Both the position numbers and the translations under genes were made by a program. A stretch of DNA of 9,794 bases from Lachnospiraceae bacterium UBA7199 (GTDB lineage Bacteria > Bacillota > Clostridia > Lachnospirales > Lachnospiraceae). Shown here piece after piece: positions 5,574 to 9,794 of this stretch (its first letter is position 1; each line of letters opens with the position of its first letter). The notes under the pieces were generated by a model, which saw only the letters and a list, made by a program, of their open reading frames with translations, did no database searches and was not told where the DNA came from. Location of the stretch: contig DKUR01000083.1 of the NCBI GenBank assembly GCA_002490775.1, positions 101,663 to 111,456 of the forward strand, read 5' to 3'.

Positions 5574-6398
5574 TGAAATTTTTAAAAAAAGCTCATTAAT
5601 TCCCTCGTAAAACCCAATGGTAACAATCGTTTTCTGTTCTCCCATTCCCGAAAAGACATACTTTTTGTAATAAGGCGTAGATTCTAATAAGGGATTATCC
5701 GTTTCATATTCCTGCGGCGTGGGAAGTCCCATATACTCCCCCCAGGCTTTTATAATTTCATCTGTGTCAATTTCATCCCATTTTAACTGGGTTCTCACAT
5801 AAAATTCATAAACCTTCCCACTGTCTGCATCCAGATAAGCATCAAGCAGGCGATTAGACTTATTTGCATTCTGCCGGTTTGTTGAAAGGCTGACCTTCCA
5901 CACTGCCACATTATTTCTTGGTTCCAAAACATCAATGGCTGAATAAAGTACCGCCTCATAATTGGTACTGTCCACATCTCTTACCGTGTCCGGTAAAATC
6001 TGAATCTCCTTTAAGGCTGCCAGCATCTCATTACAGGTAGAAAAAATTTCTTCATTGGTGATTTCCTTCCCTGTAGGCCCTTTGTGATTCACCACAAAGG
6101 CATAGGTTCCATCCAAATCCAGATAATCTGTGGTCTCACTTTCTATTTTTGTCAACGTATTCTGTTCGCTTTCCGGAAGAGACTGACTAAGCAGTGCCTG
6201 GGACAAAATATACAGTTTTTCATTGACTGCAAGGGTGTACCGATAGCCCGCTCCTTCCGTCTCCACCTCCTGCACGTTGATGTGGTCAAGTACCATCCTG
6301 TCTTTATATTTGGCAAGCTTTTCCGGCCCCCATATGGATAAAATCATCACAACTACCGCTCCAATCAGGAGAGTAAAATTAATGGTTGTCTTCTTCAT
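5568..6398 (-). CDS. Membrane-anchored extracytoplasmic protein of unknown function (possible kinase accessory protein)
   Basis: I do not recognise a named family. The 276-aa product has one N-terminal transmembrane helix (about 7-23) after a short positive stretch, leaving about 250 residues outside the membrane. The segment LDAYLDADSGKVYEFYV (185-201) resembles the beta-hairpin signature of PepSY-like or YycI-like domains. The gene overlaps the upstream histidine kinase by 20 bp, with AGGAGG 9 nt before its ATG inside the kinase end, so the two are translationally linked. In the WalRK operon, single-pass YycH and YycI sit in the same place and modulate the kinase; by position and topology this protein may do likewise. 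That role is inferred from context only. It is acidic overall, with no catalytic motif seen. Confidence 0.85.
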   Translation of the reverse strand: MKKTTINFTLLIGAVVVMILSIWGPEKLAKYKDRMVLDHINVQEVETEGAGYRYTLAVNEKLYILSQALLSQSLPESEQNTLTKIESETTDYLDLDGTYAFVVNHKGPTGKEITNEEIFSTCNEMLAALKEIQILPDTVRDVDSTNYEAVLYSAIDVLEPRNNVAVWKVSLSTNRQNANKSNRLLDAYLDADSGKVYEFYVRTQLKWDEIDTDEIIKAWGEYMGLPTPQEYETDNPLLESTPYYKKYVFSGMGEQKTIVTIGFYEGINELFLKISK

Positions 6399-7812
6399 TC
6401 CACTCCCCCTCCTTTTCTAAATCCGGCAAAAAAAAGCTGATGTTGGTGCCTTCTCCAAGCGTACTTGTAATTTCCAGTTTGCTATGATGAAGGGCCAGAA
6501 TCTCCGTACAGAGAGCTAGGCCAAGCCCTGCGCCATTGCGGCTCCGGGATCTGGACTTATCCACCATATAAAATGCCTTGGTAATTTTTTGAAGTTCTTC
6601 CTTAGGAATTCCAATGCCATGATCCTTCACCGTAAACCGATAACCCCGCTCTTCCTTATGACCGTCTACTTCTATGACACTTCCTTCCTCTGATGCTTTG
6701 CAGGCATTGTCCAGAAGATTGATTAAAACCGTAATAATCAAATTACTCTCCACCCACAAAAGGGCCTGATCGTATGCATATACGAACTGCATGCTCTCAT
6801 TATTTTGAAACATATCCCGCAAATAGGAAAAAAGACTTTCTGCCTGAATTTCCTGAAACTGTACCTGGCCATGCCTTGTGACCATAATGTCAAGAAGCCT
6901 GATTGACATTGCTTCCAAACGCTTTCCTTCCGTGTAGATATAGTTAGCAGACAGAAAACTTTTTTCTTCGTCAAGCTTTCTTGAACGGAGCAGATCTGCA
7001 TAGCCAATGATAGAAGTAAGAGGTGTTTTCAGTTCATGTGCAAAAGCCCCCACAAAATCCTCCCTGGCCTGAATTTCCGCCTCCAGCTCATTCACGTTTT
7101 CTTCAAGCGCTTCTGCCATTTTATTAAAATCACGGGTAAGCTGGCCTAATTCGTCATTACTGACCTGTTTTGCACGATAATCATAATCTCCTGCCGCCAT
7201 CCGCTTAGTGGCACGAGTAAGAAGCCTGATTGGCTTGGTCAGCCAGGAAGCAATCAAGTGCATGATTATTGTCCCCAAAAGCAGCATAATCACTGTAACC
7301 TGCCGATACACCAAAAATCCCAGCTCACGCTCATTAAAAACCACTGAAACATCCCGCAAAGTTTCCAGATATAATACCCGGTCCAGTGCATTTACCGTGC
7401 TGCCCGTCTGAATATAATAATGCCCATTCATTTCTATGGTGCGGTAAGTTTTTGTCCCCTGTCCGGTCTCAAGAAGCAGTCCGTCATCCGTCTCGAACCC
7501 ATCGCTTGCATACAAGGGTTCCTTTTCCTCATTTGACAGGCGAAGCATACGACTGGTATTCTGACCGCTGTTCTCCAAATTATAAGCAATCTGTTCCACC
7601 GTAGAATCCTGCAGCACATCATACTTGGCAGGCACATTTAAGGCGGCTGTTTCAAAGGCAAAGCTCAAAATACTGTTTTCATCAAGGGCCTGCCCTGCTT
7701 CCCGCTCCAACGAGGTTTCAAACACATAATTAATAAAATAAAATCCGCTGAACCCAAGTGCAATGGCCATAACAATCATTGTCCACAGCAATAATTTTAA
7801 AGAGAATTTCAT
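6379..7812 (-). CDS. Sensor histidine kinase, HAMP-type, membrane-bound
   Basis: Two-component sensor of 477 aa. A first transmembrane helix (about 7-29) and a second (about 170-190) bracket an extracytoplasmic sensor region of about 140 residues with no recognised fold. A HAMP linker follows (about 190-243). The HisKA motif FAHELKTP contains phospho-acceptor His259. The ATPase domain is complete: N-box NLLDNACKAS (365-374), G1 DHGIGIPK (397-404), F-box near FYMVDKS (414-420) and G2 GAGLGLAL (427-434). The start codon overlaps the response regulator stop in an ATGA (7809-7812), with GAGGTG as ribosome site, so the pair is made together. No PAS domain is visible, unlike WalK. The signal is probably an envelope state, given the wall enzyme downstream. 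Confidence 0.95.
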   Translation of the reverse strand: MKFSLKLLLWTMIVMAIALGFSGFYFINYVFETSLEREAGQALDENSILSFAFETAALNVPAKYDVLQDSTVEQIAYNLENSGQNTSRMLRLSNEEKEPLYASDGFETDDGLLLETGQGTKTYRTIEMNGHYYIQTGSTVNALDRVLYLETLRDVSVVFNERELGFLVYRQVTVIMLLLGTIIMHLIASWLTKPIRLLTRATKRMAAGDYDYRAKQVSNDELGQLTRDFNKMAEALEENVNELEAEIQAREDFVGAFAHELKTPLTSIIGYADLLRSRKLDEEKSFLSANYIYTEGKRLEAMSIRLLDIMVTRHGQVQFQEIQAESLFSYLRDMFQNNESMQFVYAYDQALLWVESNLIITVLINLLDNACKASEEGSVIEVDGHKEERGYRFTVKDHGIGIPKEELQKITKAFYMVDKSRSRSRNGAGLGLALCTEILALHHSKLEITSTLGEGTNISFFLPDLEKEGEWNEEDNH

Positions 7813-8468
7813 TGTGACACCTCTAACCGGTAGCCCACTTTATACACTGCTACCAGATTCTGCTCCCATCCCAGTTTCCTTCGAAGACGCTGCACATGAA
7901 GGTCTAAGGTTCTGCTGTCACTGATATATTCATCCTCCCACACCTTTTCATACAGACTTTCCCTGAATAATGCAACATTTTTATTCTGCATAAAGAGCAC
8001 CAAAAGGCCAAATTCCTTATTGGTAAGGATAATCTGCTTTCCACCCTTTAATACTCTGCGCGCTTCCACATCAACCACCACATCCCCGGCAGTTAACAGC
8101 CTTTCTGTCTTGTTATACCGCCTGAGAACTGCTTCCACCCTGGCTACCAGCTCTACCACATCAAAAGGTTTAACAAGGTAATCATCAGCCCCTAACTTAA
8201 GTCCTTTCACCCGGTCTTTCACCTCATGCTTTGCAGTAATAAAAATAACCGGAATTTTTAAAGGTCGTATGTAATCCAATACATCATATCCGTCTGCTCC
8301 TGGCAGCATAATATCCAACAAAACAAGATCAAAGGTTTCCTTTTCAATCAGATCAATTGCATCCAGCCCGTTCTGTACTGCCTTACATTGATAACCTGAT
8401 GCAGAAAGATTTAAATCAATCAGATCGCAAATTGGCTTTTCATCATCTACTATTAATATCTTTATCAT
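7809..8468 (-). CDS. OmpR/PhoB-family response regulator
   Basis: DNA-binding response regulator of 219 aa. The receiver domain (1 to about 118) has acidic pocket Asp8/Asp9, phospho-acceptor Asp52 (LLDIMLPG), Thr78 (FITAKH) and Lys100 (LVKPF). The winged-helix output domain (about 125-216) shows LTNKEFGLLVLF and the RTLDLHVQRLRRKLG recognition-helix segment followed by VYKVGYRLE. An ATG five codons upstream is possible, but GGAGG 8 nt before the ATG at 8468 and the usual MIKILIVDDE opening fix the start. It sits 24 bp after the secreted FG-GAP-like gene and overlaps the kinase by 4 bp. Family members bind head-to-tail direct repeats with about 11-bp period, which is what lies before the amidase-deacetylase. 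Confidence 0.96.
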   Translation of the reverse strand: MIKILIVDDEKPICDLIDLNLSASGYQCKAVQNGLDAIDLIEKETFDLVLLDIMLPGADGYDVLDYIRPLKIPVIFITAKHEVKDRVKGLKLGADDYLVKPFDVVELVARVEAVLRRYNKTERLLTAGDVVVDVEARRVLKGGKQIILTNKEFGLLVLFMQNKNVALFRESLYEKVWEDEYISDSRTLDLHVQRLRRKLGWEQNLVAVYKVGYRLEVSQ

Positions 8469-8492
8469 TCTGCCTTCCTCCATTCCGAGTAT

Positions 8493-9590
8493 TTATTCAA
8501 CCTTCCACCCCCAATAGGCTCTTGCACGCTCTACCAGCGCCGCCACCGTATCTTCATCACTGCATGGATTCTGTCTTACAAGCTCCGTATCTTTATAAAA
8601 GCCGCCGGTGCGCTGATAATAAACCGAATAATCACTTTCTATGATCAGCTCATTTCCCTGTCCTTCATAACTGTAACGGGCCAGCACAAGGATATCCTTC
8701 ATCCCGTCTCCATCAATGTCCTTGCAGGTAATGCCCTTTAACGCATAAAGATTATCATAATCTCCCATTGGCTGAAAACTCCACACAATATCCCCCTGCT
8801 CATTAATAAGATATATCATAAAAGTGGCAAAATCTGCCATTGTATAGGTTCCCGGAACCACTTCGAGCCTGCCAAGCTTTTCAAACTGCCTGTAATAGCA
8901 TTGCTCCCTGGCAATTTCAAATCCATGTGCTAAAAGCTCCTGTTTGGTAGAAGCTGTATACAAAAACTCCGTAGAATAGCCTCCCTTTACGAATGCTGCA
9001 ATACATTTCGCGCTTTTATTCATACTAAACCGGTTTATCTTATCTGATATCCGGTAGTCCCGGTAAAATCCCTGATCATCCTGAAACAGCACCTCCCCAA
9101 CTTTATAAGGGTTCCCCCTATAAGAACCGCTGCTATTAATGCAGGTAACAATCAATATAATGTCCATCCTTCCATCCCAATTCAGTTCCTGAAAGGAAAC
9201 CGCTGTCAGCTCCACGACAGGCTGCTCCAGCTTTCCCGGATTGCGATTATTACATTCCAGTTGGTCTGTCTTAAATACAATGGTTCCATTTTCTCTGGCA
9301 AAAAACAATACCAGCCTATGGTATTCTTCGTCAATAGCCGGCACCATAAAAACCTGTCCGTAGCTTTTCGTTTCTATGGGAAAGACCTGCTCCTCTATTA
9401 CCTGAAAACCGGCCCCTTCTATCTGCCATCTGGTATTTACCTGCAAAAAGCGCTGCTGATAACTTTCATAAGCTACCTGCAACGCTTTCGTATCTTCTTC
9501 ACCGTAGGCATAAATAGAGAACAAAAACCAAAAAAGTACAAAACAAATGCTAAATAATATGGTATGATGTAAAATTCTCTTTTTCAACAC
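8493..9590 (-). CDS. Secreted FG-GAP/VCBS-like repeat protein of unknown function
   Basis: Exported protein of 365 aa: a basic start (MLKKR), a hydrophobic stretch at about 10-29 and a likely signal peptidase site after AYG (residue 30). Two segments, LNWDGRMDIILI (136-147) and DIDGDGMKDILVLA (291-304), match the calcium-loop/strand pattern of FG-GAP or VCBS beta-propeller repeats. The second has a full DxDGDGxxD loop; the first is reduced. I cannot name the family. The start is GTG at 9590 with an in-frame stop two codons before it, and the ribosome site is poor. It is the first gene of the two-component operon, 24 bp from the regulator, so it may be an envelope sensor partner. That role is inferred only from position. 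Confidence 0.85.
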   Translation of the reverse strand: MLKKRILHHTILFSICFVLFWFLFSIYAYGEEDTKALQVAYESYQQRFLQVNTRWQIEGAGFQVIEEQVFPIETKSYGQVFMVPAIDEEYHRLVLFFARENGTIVFKTDQLECNNRNPGKLEQPVVELTAVSFQELNWDGRMDIILIVTCINSSGSYRGNPYKVGEVLFQDDQGFYRDYRISDKINRFSMNKSAKCIAAFVKGGYSTEFLYTASTKQELLAHGFEIAREQCYYRQFEKLGRLEVVPGTYTMADFATFMIYLINEQGDIVWSFQPMGDYDNLYALKGITCKDIDGDGMKDILVLARYSYEGQGNELIIESDYSVYYQRTGGFYKDTELVRQNPCSDEDTVAALVERARAYWGWKVE

Positions 9591-9626
9591 TCGTCACCGG
9601 CTTCTCTTTTGTTTCTAATATCGTTT

Positions 9627-9655
9627 ACTATAATTATTGTTACAGATTATTGTAA
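9627..9655 (-). promoter_or_regulatory. Promoter of the two-component operon
   Basis: Minus strand: -10 TATAGT (9627-9632, 5 of 6) and a weak -35 TTACAA (9650-9655), 17-bp spacer. A 20-bp inverted repeat covers the -35 and most of the spacer, so the promoter looks regulated. The leader to the GTG start would be about 30 nt. Confidence 0.5.
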
Positions 9656-9657
9656 CA
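9638..9657. promoter_or_regulatory. Operator-like inverted repeat at the operon promoter
   Basis: Perfect TGTTACA-N6-TGTAACA. It also reads as a near-perfect direct repeat, ATTATTGTTACA (9633-9644) and ATTATTGTAACA (9646-9657), 13 bp apart with one mismatch. Both half-sites fit the WalR half-site TGTWAH, but the period is 13 bp, not 11. It overlaps the -35 region. The rest of 9591-9794 shows no convincing gene. Confidence 0.55.
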
Positions 9658-9794
9658 TACCGCAGAAACAGACTCAAGAACAATTACAGCCTTAACACGG
9701 AAATCAATTTTCAGATTCTGGGAGATGTATGTACGTTGACAGAGAGGGAGACATCCCGAAAATATTTCTTAAGGAGTCCTTTCAACAACGTCAG

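Noticed and set aside
9736..9766. TTGACA as the -35 of a rightward promoter
   Set aside because: No acceptable -10 at 16-18 bp; the best AATATT is off-spacing, and the AAGGAG at 9771-9776 has no start codon in range.
9711..9794. C-terminal end of a further minus-strand gene (open from the window edge to a TGA at 9711-9713, about 27 codons)
   Set aside because: Too short to judge, no recognisable family, and no terminator between it and the operon promoter. It may be real but cannot be supported here.
9652..9794. Divergent + strand gene running off the right edge (frame open for about 48 codons)
   Set aside because: No ATG, only a TTG at 9736 with a distant GGAG, and the frame runs back through the operon operator.

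Overview
The window looks like chromosomal DNA from an anaerobic low-GC Bacillota, most likely a clostridium of the Lachnospiraceae type. This rests on a split PyrB/PyrI aspartate transcarbamoylase, a rubrerythrin, AGGAGG-type ribosome sites, consensus sigma-A promoters and a VanZ-like protein. No rRNA, tRNA, CRISPR array, IS element or phage gene was seen, and no gene-free stretch exceeds 300 bases.

Left part (1-1577, + strand): pyrB and pyrI, the catalytic and regulatory chains of aspartate transcarbamoylase, form a tight two-gene unit. The pyrB start region contains two perfect hairpins. A short hairpin-bearing repeat lies just before pyrB and again just after pyrI. A hairpin at 1536-1573 sits between pyrI and the convergent regulator gene.

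Middle part (1578-3930, - strand): three single genes, each with its own promoter-like sequence. They encode an AraC-type regulator with a GyrI-like effector domain, a VanZ-like membrane protein (read from a fully consensus TTGACA/TATAAT promoter) and a classic rubrerythrin. A long AT-rich inverted repeat separates the first two.

Right part (3931-9794, - strand): a five-gene envelope-signalling cluster. In transcription order it holds a secreted FG-GAP-like protein, an OmpR-family response regulator, a HAMP-type sensor histidine kinase, a membrane-anchored protein of unknown function, and a cell-wall enzyme that fuses an N-acetylmuramoyl-L-alanine amidase to a polysaccharide deacetylase. The first four genes are tightly packed or overlapping. 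The fifth is separated by 113 bp holding six head-to-tail CATCA boxes at an exact 11-bp period, the geometry expected of an OmpR/PhoB/WalR-type operator. The layout resembles WalRK (regulator, kinase, anchored accessory protein, wall hydrolase target) but with different accessory proteins. The inferred model is that the kinase senses an envelope signal, possibly through the secreted and anchored partners, and the regulator turns on the fused wall enzyme through the 11-bp array. The fused enzyme combines the two activities (CwlD-like and PdaA-like) that make muramic-delta-lactam in spore cortex. This array plus the fusion enzyme is the most interesting part of the window.
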